Positions 25,201 through 36,914 of a stretch of DNA of 64,000 bases are shown piece after piece. How positions within the stretch are numbered: position 1 is the first letter of the stretch; each line of letters opens with the position of its first letter. The notes beneath the pieces were generated by a model, which made no database searches, was not told the origin of the DNA, and saw only the letters and a list, made by a program, of their open reading frames with translations. Source of the DNA: Atriophallophorus winterbourni (lineage: Eukaryota > Platyhelminthes > Trematoda > Plagiorchiida > Microphallidae); assembly GCA_013407085.1 (NCBI GenBank), contig JACCGJ010001514.1, forward strand, positions 62,001-126,000, written 5' to 3'. The position numbers and the translations under genes are program-made.

Positions 25201-25594
25201 TCCAAACTAGCATTAGTAATAAAATAGTCTGCTGCGTCTGATACATGTTGTTTGTTACCAACGTGTTCTATGGGGATGTGTTTCGTATTTTCCCGATTAG
25301 TACAACACGAAAATCAAGGCTTTGTCACACGGAGTAAATGCATGCATAATCAAAAGAAGGCAGCGACTTTTCCCTTCTGTAAATGAGAACAGAATGGCTT
25401 TCTTGTTTAGATAGACTTGCCGTACATTTCCGATATTCCGAAACGACACTTTATTTAGTATTCCACGAAAATTGACAGAGGATGATCATATGGTGAATGT
25501 GGTCCACACACACAAACATCAATAAGCTAGTCAGCTTACAATGAGGCCCCGCTCGGCGTATGACACGTAACGACCTTAAGCTGTACACCATTAA
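25201..25594. other. LFG-B upstream region
   Basis: Possibly still decayed RTE-like sequence at the left end, followed by unassigned sequence up to the promoter of LFG-B. No open frame of note. Confidence 0.45.
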
Positions 25595-25635
25595 CCAATC
25601 AGCTGTTTCATCGAACACCTCGTGCCTATATATGG
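25595..25635 (+). promoter_or_regulatory. Probable core promoter of LFG-B (CCAAT and TATA motifs)
   Basis: CCAATC at 25595-25600 is followed by TATATATGG at 25627-25635. The TATA-like motif is 61-69 bp upstream of the ATG at 25696, leaving room for a start site about 30 bp downstream and a 5' UTR of about 40 nt. Inference from spacing only. Confidence 0.45.
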
Positions 25636-25695
25636 CTCATGTGCTCTTAATGTAAAACACTAAGTTTGTGCAATATTCAACATTGGTAAAAAATA

Positions 25696-28600
25696 ATGTC
25701 AAACGAAGAACTGCCTGCATATGGTAAGCCAATTTTTGGATAAACCTTCGATTGATTAAAACAAATTATTTCTCTATTAACAAAGCATTCGGTAGATTAT
25801 TTTTCGTATGCAGTACTGCCAGAAGAAGATAGAGAAAGCTTTATTTGAAAATACTCCAAACGCCAGTATGAATTTAATGTTCCATAACAAAAATATGTGT
25901 ATATCACGCATAAACATAGCCGTAAGAAGATCTAAACATTATATTATTCAGATAAATCTAATCCTATTTAATCAATCAGACGTTTCTTTTTTAATGATAT
26001 CTTGATGCAAATTGAATAGTTTTTGGTATAAAGCCTTTCCTGAAGGTCAAGCAATATGTTCCCATAGAGCAGTGGTTCCCAAACTTTTTAATGCCCCGTA
26101 CACCTTAAATAGTTTAATATGCTCTCTCACCCAGGTATTAGAAAATATTCGAAACCGATCAGGAGTCCATAATCATGAAAAGAACGTTTGCAATGAATCG
26201 GTTATAGCAAGTTTGTTGGTAACGTTTAGCTTTTGAACACAGAAGCTTCGTCAGACCAAGGATGTAGGTACGAACAGTGTTTAGGTTTCAAATGGTATTT
26301 TCTTAGAGGATTGGTCAAGAAAATGCCATGTAAACCTGATCACTCTTCGTACCGACACCCTTGGTTTGACGAAGCTTCTGTGTTCAGAAGCGAAGTGCTC
26401 CCTCATTCATTATAGAAATACACAAGAGTAATGATCACTGTGCGAACACAGAATACGCTAAACAATTGACAATGATTCAACAGAGAATGACAACAAAACT
26501 GGAAAGGCACATCGCACTCTCAAAGGGTAGAGTATGATGCAGAGGTTAGAAAGTTTCCCTGTAGATAATATTGATTGTTGCGATTAGCATTTTATGGTCG
26601 GACTATAATAAAACATTAATTTTGAGGTTTCAATGGATGACTTACGTGCGGACGATAAACATCGATAGATCAATTTTAATCTTGACGGTTGCTACTAACC
26701 AATGAAGATTTCGATGACGTTGTAACGCTCTGTAACTGAACGAAAATGGTGTGAAGTGAAGATGATATGTTAAAATAGATCGAATGGATTATGCGTATAG
26801 GAAGCACTGTATTTCAAAGTAAAACATTTTTTCCAAAATGTTTCTCTAAGTTACTTTACATCATTGATGAAGGTTTCTTGAACCTTGATGCAAATCTGAC
26901 AATCTGTGAAAAATCCACATGGGGCATATGGCTCACGAGTTAAAATTTTATATCACAGTATTCCACTTATTTTTATTTTTATCAGATTCATAGATAGATA
27001 GATTGTCGGCTACAATGTGCGTGTCTTGACCGAAATACCTGCAGGTCACTCTGTAGCTCATGAATAATTATATTCTATTTGGAATATTTTACACAAGTAT
27101 CCTCATTGTTCCTTGGTGTAAAAAGTGGTGGATGTGTATTCTTTGTTTTGATCATTTAAAAGGCATTTTCTTTCGACAGAATAGAAATGAATCAATGATC
27201 TAAAGGCTTTGCAAAACTATAGGGTTAAGATATGAATGAAAACGAACAAATAATGTTAAATGTCACGTATTTCAAATATATGGTACAACGATGACGTGTA
27301 AATAAAAGTATGTACGTACAAGTAAATCCAATTTGTCACCGTGTGTGCAGGATTGATTGCATGCCGAAGCAGAGAATATGAAACATAGCTAGCGAGCGCG
27401 TCAAACAAGCATTGCCAATAAAATGCGCAAGCTTTGTATGTCTGAGGGTGTTGTTTTATGGTTGTCAATATGTTGAGAAAAATCACGGAAGATCGGAATT
27501 CAATAAGTTTGATGGTCTAAATACAACAAGCCTAACGATAACCATTGGATAGTGAAATTTAAAATATAAATAAAGAAAAACACGCTTGGCAATTTGATTA
27601 CACAGTATAAAAGTAGTCGGAAACGATTAATTGAATAAAAACTCGGTCTAATTTAGTTTCATACTCATGCAAGCTAGTGGAGTGAATTAAGGTAAAATGT
27701 AAATTGTTCCAAGAAAAACAGACACGGGTAAGAAAATATGCCTTTGGCAGTTTATGCGTGAATGATGCACCACAAACGTATAATCATAGATTCGATAGTT
27801 GAGGGGATCCCTTCGCGTGAAGAGTTTTTGTAAGAGACGGTTTAGAGTATGAAACATTATTTAGAGTAGGACAAGTTCTTTTCTGATTCGTCAATGGAGT
27901 AAGTTGAATAAGTTCAGGTGAGCTATCTTTTCCTCATAAGGCTTGTTCCGTATGCTCAGTACGTTGCTATCTTTTGCTCTACTGAACATTATTGAGAACC
28001 GTCATAAGTTTTGTCGCCTTAATATATTCCATTGAAAAGTGTAATACCCTTCCACAACCACGGATCTCAAACCTCTACCCACCGCTCTATCGTTAGATGT
28101 ATATAGGCATTCATGTACCGTGGAAAGGTTACTGATGGGAATCCTCTGAAGAGTCAGAGTTGATGGGACACTGGCCAGTTGAAGTTTCCAGTAGCGTACC
28201 TCAAGGCTTAGTCCTGAAGTCAATGTTCTTTCTGTTGTACGCGAATGATACACCCGAAATCGTCCGCAGCAAAATCATTTTATTTGCTGATGACATTAAA
28301 CTTTACATTAGCGTGCACACCATAGAAAATAACCAACTTCTATAAAAAATATCTTGATGCACTTCATACGTGGTTTTAAGAAACCGCTTACCGTTCAACA
28401 CCCAAAAATATAAAATGCTGAGCGTCGCTAAATCCTTTGAATTCACATACTCTGGGCTCTCAGCAAATTTCATGAGTTACGGAAGAGAAAGACTTGGGTG
28501 TACGGATTAACGATAACTTGGATACTCCATGGCAGCGTTCTGTGGTTTACAAAAAGTCCTGTCAAACATTGGCACTGCTTAAAAGCATGTTAGGTATTTT

Positions 28601-31600
28601 AACCAAGCAGTTATTCCGACAGATTATTACCTCGTATATCCGTCCAGCAAGAGTACGCTGATCAAACAGTCCCCATGGTTACAGAAGGACATGGCTTTGT
28701 TGCAACATGTACATGTGCTACAAAGCAAGTTACCGAACTAAACTCCATACGAGATAATTGCAACTCAGAACCTATTTGACTTATTGTACCGCCGTGCCAT
28801 TGGTGATTTGATCCTTTTGTTAAACATTCTGCATACAGTGAATCACTTAGCTGAAAATCGGTTTAATCGACAAGACGCACGCGGTAGCATATCGCATGTT
28901 ACATGTTCCACATTCTAGATTAAATTGTTGATGGTTCTACTTTGATTTTCGAGTTTGTTTTACATGGAACTCTCTGTGCCCATACATCATCTGTGAATCA
29001 AGATTGAATATGTTCAAGGCCGAACTCGCATCTCAGTAAATAAGCGGACTTTCAATACTGACACAACATCTTCATTCTTTTTATGAATGCCTAATATTTT
29101 TAATCCATGGTTGCCGTAAAGTTTTGCTTTCAGAATATGAAAACCTTGAATTTGCAAAATGCCTAAAAACCTGCTTGTCAGATTACAAGCATACTGGCAC
29201 AGAACCGCTTTGTAGAACAATCCATCGTGCAACAAACTCATACGTAGCTTACAGGAACTAATGCAAAGACTGAGCCACCTCGCCCCCGGTTTGAAGAAAC
29301 ATTCGAAATGATGCTGTACTTACATACAAAATACTGCCTACTAGAAATCATTCATTAAAACATTTATTCAAATACCGTGGGTCACGACATGCACGCAGCT
29401 ACTCAGCGATATCACAAACGCGCCTGTTACATGTGCCAGTTTCCAATGGAATGCGCTTCATAAAACTATTTTTAACGCTCCAAGACATACATTCGAAATT
29501 TGAAGACATTTGTTGCACAACGATTTCACTGCACCTGTTTATTAGTGTTAGTTATTCAACTGGACTATGTGTAACATTACATGATTATGAGTTATTTCTT
29601 TTTCATGAACGCAGAGTCACTATGTCATGGTACTTGTGAATCTTGATGTGTCTACGGAGCACGATTGATGAGTTGGAGCATTTTGCTCAATAGCATGTCA
29701 AAAGGCATATCATTCTTAGTCTCTTAACACGTTCATTACGTGATGGTTCATATATGCAACATGAGGTGCATTGCTGATAGGCGTGTTGGTACATATGTGT
29801 ACAACTGCTCATTTTTCCTTCATTTCTAAAAATCGCCGGTATATTTTCAATTTTAGTAAACCCGTGCAACTATCTTCACGAATCTATGTAGGAAAGGTTT
29901 AACTACTGCAAAACATAGTAGTAGTAGTAAACAGAGCTACTCACTTGCTTCCGTGAACGTGGCGCGCGCCAAACTGATGCAATGGCGAACAAGTGCAACC
30001 GTCGCTCGGGAAAGACCGCTAAAATATCAGCCGTAGTGAACGTGTTAAGCTGAAACGACATCAAAATCCCACTGTAACTTTTATTCCTCCACATCAGAGC
30101 TGATCCCCGCTCAGATTTGTATTTTATCCACGAACACAGTCATTCTGTGTGATAAATGAGCGGGAAATCTTGGATGTACGATGTGGAAAACAACGGTTCT
30201 AGTTGAATGAATATTCCACGAATTGATAGTTGTTTTACGCATTAGGAGTTAATTGCGAAAATACATGCAGATTTTGTTTTGCAACTACTCATGAGTACCA
30301 AGTCCTTCGAAATATTGACAAAGTTTATCACCACGGTCCACATTGGAAGCACTGGACTCGAGTTTCGCTCTGATTTGAGCTCATCAGCGGTGTATATCCT
30401 GTGTCGGGTCTGATTCGAACCCAGGGCTTTCACCATTGTAGTGTCACGCCCTACGGCCAGCGCTACCGTCCACCGTTTGACCGATCGCGATTAATTCTTC
30501 ATGAATGTTTCTCCAGACTAGCATAAATGTCATATGCCCAACCAGTCGAGAAGGAGCCAGCGACATTTGTTGTGGTCGTCCAACCGATCTGATCTCCCTG
30601 ACAAGTGTTCCCATCAAATTACATGATACTTGACTCGGGTATGATGCATTTTAGGTGATCCCGTATTATTCATTTCCGCTTGTTCATCATCGCAATAATC
30701 GATTATTTATTATAAAATAGCTTAAAATTTTCGTAGCATCCTTAGTTTTAGTCGTAACAGAATTGAAGATATTGTTCACGACCACAATTTCAAGGTGTGT
30801 TATGATGGCTGTATCGCTGATGTTACAGCAGAGACAGTCGTTGCGCTCTATAAATCTACGCGTTGTTCTTAGCCCAACAGTCAGGAAAACAGAACAAGTC
30901 CGGGATTGAACATTGATTGGGAGTCCAAGGTTCAAGCGCCTAGTGTGTGCATTTGACCGTGGATATCGTTTGTATTTATATGGCAACAACAGAATGAACA
31001 GAGTACAGAATAATCGTGGGAAAGTACATAGTGGGAACGACGGAAGTTGGTTTTCTTGGGCGAGTCAGACAATTTGAATTTAGTGAAGATGGGGTTTGTT
31101 GCCAAGGTACAACATGGCTTACCCAACAGCAATTTCTTTCCGTTGCGAACTTTGGTCGATCAGGTAATCCGGCTTGCTTTATTCGTTCGAAGGGTGCCCT
31201 CCTAACAAGGTGTCACTCCGAATAAACCCGATGAGAATACCGTGAAGTGGAAGTTATAGAATTAATTGCACAAGTTTGTCTCTTCATTGACCTTGATATA
31301 TTAGCCGGTGAAGTCAGGTGTTTGGTTCCGGCGGCGTCTCAATTTTTTTGCTGAATAATGTTTTCTTTCACATAATTCTTTCTCACAGAAAATATAATCA
31401 AGTGTAATTTCATCCACTGCAGATGCATATGATCGCGAAGTTGGAAACAACGCATTCCAAAAATCTGTGTTCGAAGATAAATCAATACGGAGAGCATTTA
31501 TACGAAAAGTATGCTTCGAATAATAAACCGTGTTCATTAATTCAGGTGTATATCACGCTCACGATACAATTAGCAATCACGGTTGCAATCGTTTGCATCT

Positions 31601-34600
31601 TCACTTTTGTGTAAGTCTAATGCTGCATGAGTTGATGTCAACGTTCACGTAACGTGATTACACTTCTATCTCTCATTTCACAGAAAAGAAATAAAAGAAT
31701 TTGCGTGGCGACATGCTTACACGTATTACATCGCATAGTAAGCGAACTGTTTGAGTAATCATATTTTTAGTCCCGTATTCCTGATCACCTACATCATATT
31801 GTCTTGCTGCGTTGAATGCAGACGTTCGTTTCCAGCGAACTACATTTGCCTGACCATATTCGTAAGTATGACCTTGCATTTAGCAATAATATCCGTTTTA
31901 TTTTCGTTCCATTGGCTCGTCTTGCTTGTAGAGTGTGTACACATAATCTCAATTGAGTAGTGTGAAATAGTTCAGAGAAAATAAGGTTACAATTTTCAAT
32001 GAAAGGCAGAATCCAATATACAAGATGTCAACTTGGAAGACACTGTTAGCACCACCAATTTGTTCAACCACGTGTGCCCATACGCATTTAGATGGGTTAA
32101 ACCTACGAGCTTGAACGAAGAATCGGCAAGCAAATGTGGATTTTTTTAGAAGCCAGTATACCTAAACCATGTTTATGCATCACGTAAAGAGTATACCTAA
32201 GGACGGTAGAAGTTGGATGAAAACATGCTCAATCATCTGATCTCACTGAGTGTTCTGAAGAAGAGGAAGCAAAAGGCTTCAGTTTGTTCACTATCCTGTA
32301 TCATCGAAATTTGGTAGAAGATTTACGGTAACCGGTTGAATAGCAACAATTATATGGTACACGTGTGAGCTATCGTTAGCACTCACTCCTCGGTCGAAAC
32401 CCATAATGACCACTTTGAGTTTGTATCACGAAATTTAAACTATCTTCAATTACTTGAATAACAACATTTCGACCTTTTTAGACGCTGAGCTTGTCGTACC
32501 TCGCTGGGATGATCGCTGCGTTTCACGATACCGAGTCGGTCGTGATTGCACTGGCGTGTACCGCGATTTTATGCGTCGGAATAACCCTTTTTTCTATTCA
32601 AACGCGATGGGACTTCACGTTGTGTACCGGTTTGATCTTCACTCTGTCCCTAGTGGTACTGTTAACCGGGATCGCTTGTCTGATCTTTTACCTGATAGCT
32701 GGGCCAAGTCGGGTATGTTTATTAGTATTATTCTGTTCAACTTTCCTACGCAGTTATATCTCGCTTAAATCTCACACACTCGCATATGACCTGTTGAGCA
32801 TATACTGGATAAAATATTTAACTGAAAGAAAAGCGGCATTTATTATTTTTACTCTAATTATTTCATATATTGTAACACAAACACAGTAAGAATGAGCCGC
32901 AAAAATTGATGATACTATCCCGATTCTTGACTCTTGATCCAGAAGAAAGGCAGATCGATTGTCACCATACGGACCAGGTAATTCGACGTCAGCATGAGTT
33001 CATTCATTCAACCGCAAAACACAAAAGCGACCAGTTGCTGTAGAAGCCACGTCGTCTACACATACACTCTACTTGCACTATTGGTGCTCATAAGATAAAA
33101 GCAATAGGATTATTTTCCGTAGGCTCGTCTATCAAAAATGCTATCGGATTTGCATTTAAAACACCTAGAATCGATCATGGGACGATTACAATTGTGCAAA
33201 ATCGTAATAGAACGTCAGTCAGGTACGCGTATCATTTCACGACCGATAAAAAGTTCATTCATTTCGCGGTTCACAGTAGTTCTCACTTCATTGACAGTCT
33301 AAATAGATCGCACGGATGTGCGATTGTGAAGTACTGTGTAACCAATACCGTGCGAAATTGATTTGCTTGATTAGTGAGCTGCATGCTGAAATACGCTGGA
33401 GTCTCACTACCATTTCCCCTTTCTTATCTGTCTAAGCCTGGGCAACCTGACAGTATCTTAGCCAACGTGCGGTCTTTGACTGTGCGGCACTTTGCCTGGA
33501 TCAGGCTTGTGCTTTCATACATACAAATAGATCACATCACGAAACAAGTCCTGCTGATTTAAATTTATCGCGTATATGCAGAAAACGTAAGTAACGCAGA
33601 ATATTAAGCGTTTACAGCGCGACCAGAAATCACGCTGTGATGCTATATTTGAACCTTTGTACGAACTCCATTGAACGGCCTCTTCAATGCGTAACTTTGT
33701 CACTTTCCCATTGTTTCAAGGCTCATTAAACCAGAAAGCAGTTGTGATAACTGAGGGGTGTGTGAGTATTACAATACTTTTGTCATTCATAAGCGTATTA
33801 CACGCTTAACACGAAGGCACTCCGTGATTGCGCATTTGAACATCCTGGTTCTTCGTAGGAATACAATTAAGCAGTAGCTCAAAGTAAGGCTTTGCTCGTA
33901 GCGACATCCACCTTACCTTAACACAGTGAAAAGTGTTCATGACTCCGATCAATATTTTGACAACAGAATCAACTGATTGTTAAAAGCCAGAGCCAGTCAT
34001 CAACAATCATATAATCTCACACGCAAATGTGATGAAACACACAAGATTGAACAAAATATCCAGTAACGAAAAAATGTGCAAATACGGGTAGTTCGTTTTT
34101 CGGATGTTTTAATACCGAATTTGTACAAAAGAAAGCGTTAGCATACCATAAACCCTTGGATTCATCGAAAGGAATTTCGTTACACGATTCTTTATTTGAG
34201 CACGAAAACAACCAATCACAACGCATATATTTTGTGAAGTCCAGTCGTGTCTAGAACCACACGATATCCAAGCTAATAGCAAAGTATAAGAAAACTGAAC
34301 TATTATAAATATTTCTCGTGTTCTTGAAATGGAACGTTGATGTACCAATGCCAACTTAAGCCAGCGAAATGTCAAATTGAAAGCTCATATAACCCAACTG
34401 ATTGTTAGTACAACAGGCAGCCTCACGTCAAGATAGATACATTTTCCGGCTGGAACTGAGAAGGCGTTGATCAGTAAGATTGCCAGTCATAGTATCCAAA
34501 GCCCGACTAGCATAGTGATCCTGAATCATGTTGTGAAACGTTTGGCTATCGAGTTTTTCTAATCAGGGGGGATGCGTAATAGTATCGCGAAACCGGTCTA

Positions 34601-35973
34601 AACGCAAACCGGGTTTCGACTGTTTATCGTCATCGGGTAGACACAGTAAGTTCAATTGATAAAATTTTATCAATTTTTAAGGTTCACCGATCAGTCGGAA
34701 GTAAATGTTGGAAAATATTGTAAGATCGTGAGATGCTAGAAACCTGGAAGTATTTAGTATTTATTATAATGTTTATTGTTCCCTGACAGTTATTGCAAGT
34801 GCTCTACGCGTCGTTGGTGCTGCTCCTCTTCAGTTTGGTAAGTCAATCACGAAGTGTTTTGCACCTCACAATTTGAAACAACGCCGTATTCGCCATGACA
34901 CTGCATTTCTCGTCAAAATATTAGAAAAAATACCATAAGATAACCGTTACACTACCAAACGCAACAATGGTTGAGTCATAAAAGGAACTAGCTGTCATTA
35001 ATGTCATTATCACGGGTTCCTGTTAAGCATTTCGGGAAGAAAGCCAAAAGCTTTTGTATCCAGCTTTTTAATCCGTTACCAGCTGGCGAATAGAATGACG
35101 GGAAACGATAGTGTCATAATAATCAGAAGCTATTAAGCAACAACGAATCTCGTTAAAATGCGCTGCACGGATGTGCAATCGTATAGTACTTATGTGCTGT
35201 GCGGCAAAATCCGTGCTAAATTGATTGGCCATCGGTGGTGAGCTACATGCTGAAACAGACTGAAGTCTCACTACCATTTCTATTTTCTTTCTCATATCTG
35301 TCTAGGCCTGGGCAACCTGACAGTATCTTAGCCCACGTGCAGTCTCTGACTGTACGGCACTTTGCCTGGATCAGGCTTGTGCTTTCATACATACATACTC
35401 GTTAAAATGCGGTACTCTGAAGAGTACTTTCCATACTTCAACCTCATTTAATCTTAATAGAACTTTTTCTGTTCATTCTCCACATGCACGCTTGCAATCG
35501 AAAAGCAACGTGGATAAAGATGCTACTGAATCGTAAATAGATCAGACAAGAAAGCGAAATAGATGTGCAGCTAATTGCGAATCCATAGACACATGATTAT
35601 AGGCAATTGATATTCAGCTTAACGACTTTGGAATACGCATGCTTAGCGTACAATGTGAATTGCCAAGGGGCCAAGTGTCACACAAAACTGCTATGAACGA
35701 GACGATCACAAGTAACGCTATCGCAAAACGAGTAAAACCGGTAAACAAACAATGAACATGGGAAACACAAGAATTTGGCGTACAGCGTTGAGATTATATT
35801 CATCTGAAAAACGCCTGCTTTCATTTCAGCTCCTTGTCTTCGATACGCAAAGTATAATCGGTGGCAAAAACTATGAACTGGATGAAGAGGAGTATATCTT
35901 TGGAGCACTTCAATTATACGTGGATGCTGCAATGATATTATTGGCACTTATCGGAATTTCTGGTAATTGCTGA
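25696..35973 (+). CDS. Lifeguard/TMBIM-family membrane protein, short N-terminus (LFG-B), complete
   Basis: Exons: 25696-25723, 31423-31508, 31546-31610, 31684-31737, 31771-31861, 32482-32712, 34790-34837, 35830-35973. All introns are GT-AG and all phases agree, giving 747 nt (248 aa). It starts MSNEELPAYD and joins directly to the conserved FEDKSIRRAFIRK, so it lacks the proline-rich region of LFG-A. Then follow VYITLTIQLAITVAIV, IILSCCVECRRSFPAN, IQTRWDFTLC, LLQVLYASLVLLLFS, and the signature LVFDTQSIIGGKNYEL with EEEYIFGALQLYVD. Both acidic residues of the BAX-inhibitor-1 pair are kept. The last helix (AAMILLALIGISGNC) differs from the usual NIFLYIL-type ending. From exon 31423 on, exon lengths match LFG-A (65, 54, 91, 231 and 48 nt identical). 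Introns of 37 and 33 bp occur. Function in calcium handling or cell survival is by family only. Confidence 0.88.
26070..26105 (+). mobile_element. hAT-like terminal sequence (fragment)
   Basis: CAGTGGTTCCCAAACTTTTT is typical of the ends of hAT-superfamily transposons. I found no matching inverted end within the following kb, so it is a fragment or a non-autonomous copy with a lost end. It lies in LFG-B intron 1. Confidence 0.5.
26234..26397. repeat. Long foldback hairpin (arms ~72 bp, loop ~10 bp)
   Basis: Left arm 26234-26305 begins TGAACACAGAAGCTTCGTCA. Right arm 26316-26397 is its reverse complement with about 10 mismatches and one small gap. The loop is about 10 nt. It lies in LFG-B intron 1, so a transcript would fold into a stem of about 72 pairs. 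It may be a miniature transposon; no coding content. Confidence 0.85.
26420..27690. other. LFG-B intron 1 stretch, nothing recognised
   Basis: AT-rich sequence with short, unconvincing open frames. I saw no family repeat. Confidence 0.5.
27690..28060 (-). mobile_element. CR1-like fragment (C-terminus of RT, minus strand)
   Basis: Decayed minus-strand sequence resembling the 3' third of the CR1-like family (a version of RVCFSWN near 27730). It adjoins a plus-strand copy, so two copies lie tail to tail. Confidence 0.5.
28130..29156 (+). mobile_element. CR1-like LINE copy 4 (RT onwards, broken)
   Basis: Plus-strand copy in LFG-B intron 1: SSVPQGLVLKSMFFLLYAND then SKIILFADDIKLYISVHTIE at 28290-28330, with the catalytic Asp pair intact. 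Downstream pieces in broken frames match KCKML, EEKDLGV and the C-terminal HLF...ARGS block. The 3' end shows the tail AAAACCTTGAATTTGC near 29140. Several frameshifts. Confidence 0.82.
29157..29560 (+). mobile_element. CR1-like fragment (C-terminal part)
   Basis: A second plus-strand C-terminal piece directly after copy 4: IHRATNSYV, LTYKILPTRNHSLKHLFKYR, followed by a decayed version of the final region. It lacks the RT core. Confidence 0.7.
29640..30335. other. LFG-B intron 1 stretch, nothing certain
   Basis: A TAG-type trinucleotide run occurs at about 29920. Around 30100-30180 ACAGTCATTCTGTGTGA resembles the palindromic part of SINE-like family B. No gene seen. Confidence 0.45.
30340..30495 (-). 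repeat. tRNA-derived SINE (minus strand)
   Basis: On the minus strand GGTGGACGGTAGCGCTGGCC resembles an RNA polymerase III A box. About 50 nt downstream GGGTTCGAATCAG matches a B box (GGTTCGANNCC, last two bases changed). A SINE with a tRNA-like head is the simplest reading. It is too diverged to be a functional tRNA and does not fold into a cloverleaf that I could draw. Confidence 0.6.
30500..31422. other. LFG-B intron 1 end; possible decayed retroelement
   Basis: The 100-codon minus-strand frame 30687-30989 has a vaguely retroelement-like basic/cysteine composition but no motif I can name. No other content recognised. Confidence 0.35.
33309..33525 (+). repeat. SINE-like family A, near-complete copy
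   Basis: It begins with CGCACGGATGTGCGATTG, passes GTGAGCTGCATGCTGAAA, CTCACTACCATTTC and CCTGGGCAACCTGACAGTAT, and ends with the TGCTTTCATACATACA tail. It lies in the LFG-B intron between exons 32482-32712 and 34790-34837. Confidence 0.85.
33526..34789. other. LFG-B intron, SINE-like family B remnant near its end
   Basis: About 34605-34690 contains GGTTTCGACTGTTTATCGTC and AGACACAGTAAG, matching the front of family B. At 33613-33650 AAATCACGCTGTGAT resembles its middle. The rest is unassigned. Confidence 0.55.
35166..35398 (+). repeat. SINE-like family A, complete copy (reference)
   Basis: Reference copy of about 233 bp. Head CACGGATGTGCAATCGTATA, middle ATTGGCCATCGGTGGTGAGC, then CTGTCTAGGCCTGGGCAACC and CTGACTGTACGGCACTTTGC, tail TTTCATACATACATA. 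It has no long open frame. I could not find convincing Pol III boxes. It lies in the last LFG-B intron. Confidence 0.87.
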
Positions 35974-36007
35974 TCAAGGAAGAGAGAAATTCACAATTTC
36001 GCAAAAA

Positions 36008-36013
36008 AATAAA
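36008..36013 (+). terminator. Probable poly(A) signal of LFG-B
   Basis: AATAAA 35-40 nt after the LFG-B stop codon at 35971-35973. This would give a very short 3' UTR. Confidence 0.5.
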
Positions 36014-36019
36014 AGACAA

Positions 36020-36660
36020 CTTTTTTATTTTCACTCATAACTAATGAAAGCAATGGACTTTTGTATGAAAACTGAAAATGCACAAAATTGCATATTCCAA
36101 ACACAGTGATTTTAAAGAAACGAAGCGTTTTTTTCTCCGTCATCACCATCATCTGGAGCCCGAAGAAACTGACAAGCATCTTGTATTAGGACTAGCAATA
36201 CCAATTAAAAGGTATGCAAAATGGCTAAGTACCGATATTGGCACGTGCAGAAATTTTGAAACATATCAAGTAAAGGTAATTCGCGTGTAAAATACACTCT
36301 CACTTCACCTTTCCGATTAGCACCCAACTACGCGTTCCAGATAATTGAATATGGAACCAAGTCAATTTTGCTTGCAATATAAACAGTCATTTAGTTATTC
36401 AACATTGTCGTCGGATGAATATTTAAGTGATTTTTTGTTAGTACTTCCGGAAGCCTGTTGTTAATCTATCCTTCTTAACAGCGAATGTAGACGTCGATTG
36501 GACAAACGTTTTGAGCACAGCGTGCTGTGTTTTAGACTCGAGTATATACGCCGAGTGTGCTAGTTTCAATGGACGAAATTTTCACACTCGTTTTGTGTTT
36601 TGGTATCGAAACAATATACTACATAAAGGATACATTCGAGACTAATGACTTCTTTGTTTC
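36020..36660. other. Intergenic, nothing recognised
   Basis: About 640 bp downstream of LFG-B with short open frames only. Confidence 0.5.
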
Positions 36661-36666
36661 GTAGAA

Positions 36667-36914
36667 TATGTATGTATGTATGAAAGCACAAGTCTGATCC
36701 AGACAAAGTGCCGCACAGTCAGAGACTGCACGTGGACGAATATACTGTCAGGTTGCCAAGGACTAGACAGATATGAGAAAGGAAACAGAAATTAAAGAAT
36801 AGAGATGGTAGTGAGACCTCAGCGTGTTTAAGCATGCAGCTCACAATCGGTAGCAAATCAATTTAGCACGGTGTTAGGGGCACACCACAGAAATTCTACG
36901 CGATTGCACATCCG
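36667..36914 (-). repeat. SINE-like family A, near-complete copy (minus)
   Basis: Begins TATGTATGTATGTATGAAAG (the reversed CATA tail) and ends in ATTGCACATCCGT, the reverse complement of the family head. Confidence 0.85.

Noticed and set aside
30340..30495. Functional tRNA gene
   Set aside because: Only A- and B-box-like motifs are present; acceptor and anticodon stems cannot be formed, so a SINE is more likely.
34790..34837. 48-nt LFG-B exon as an artefact of wishful splicing
   Set aside because: Kept as a real exon: LFG-A has a 48-nt exon at the same position and phase (6584-6631) encoding the matching helix.
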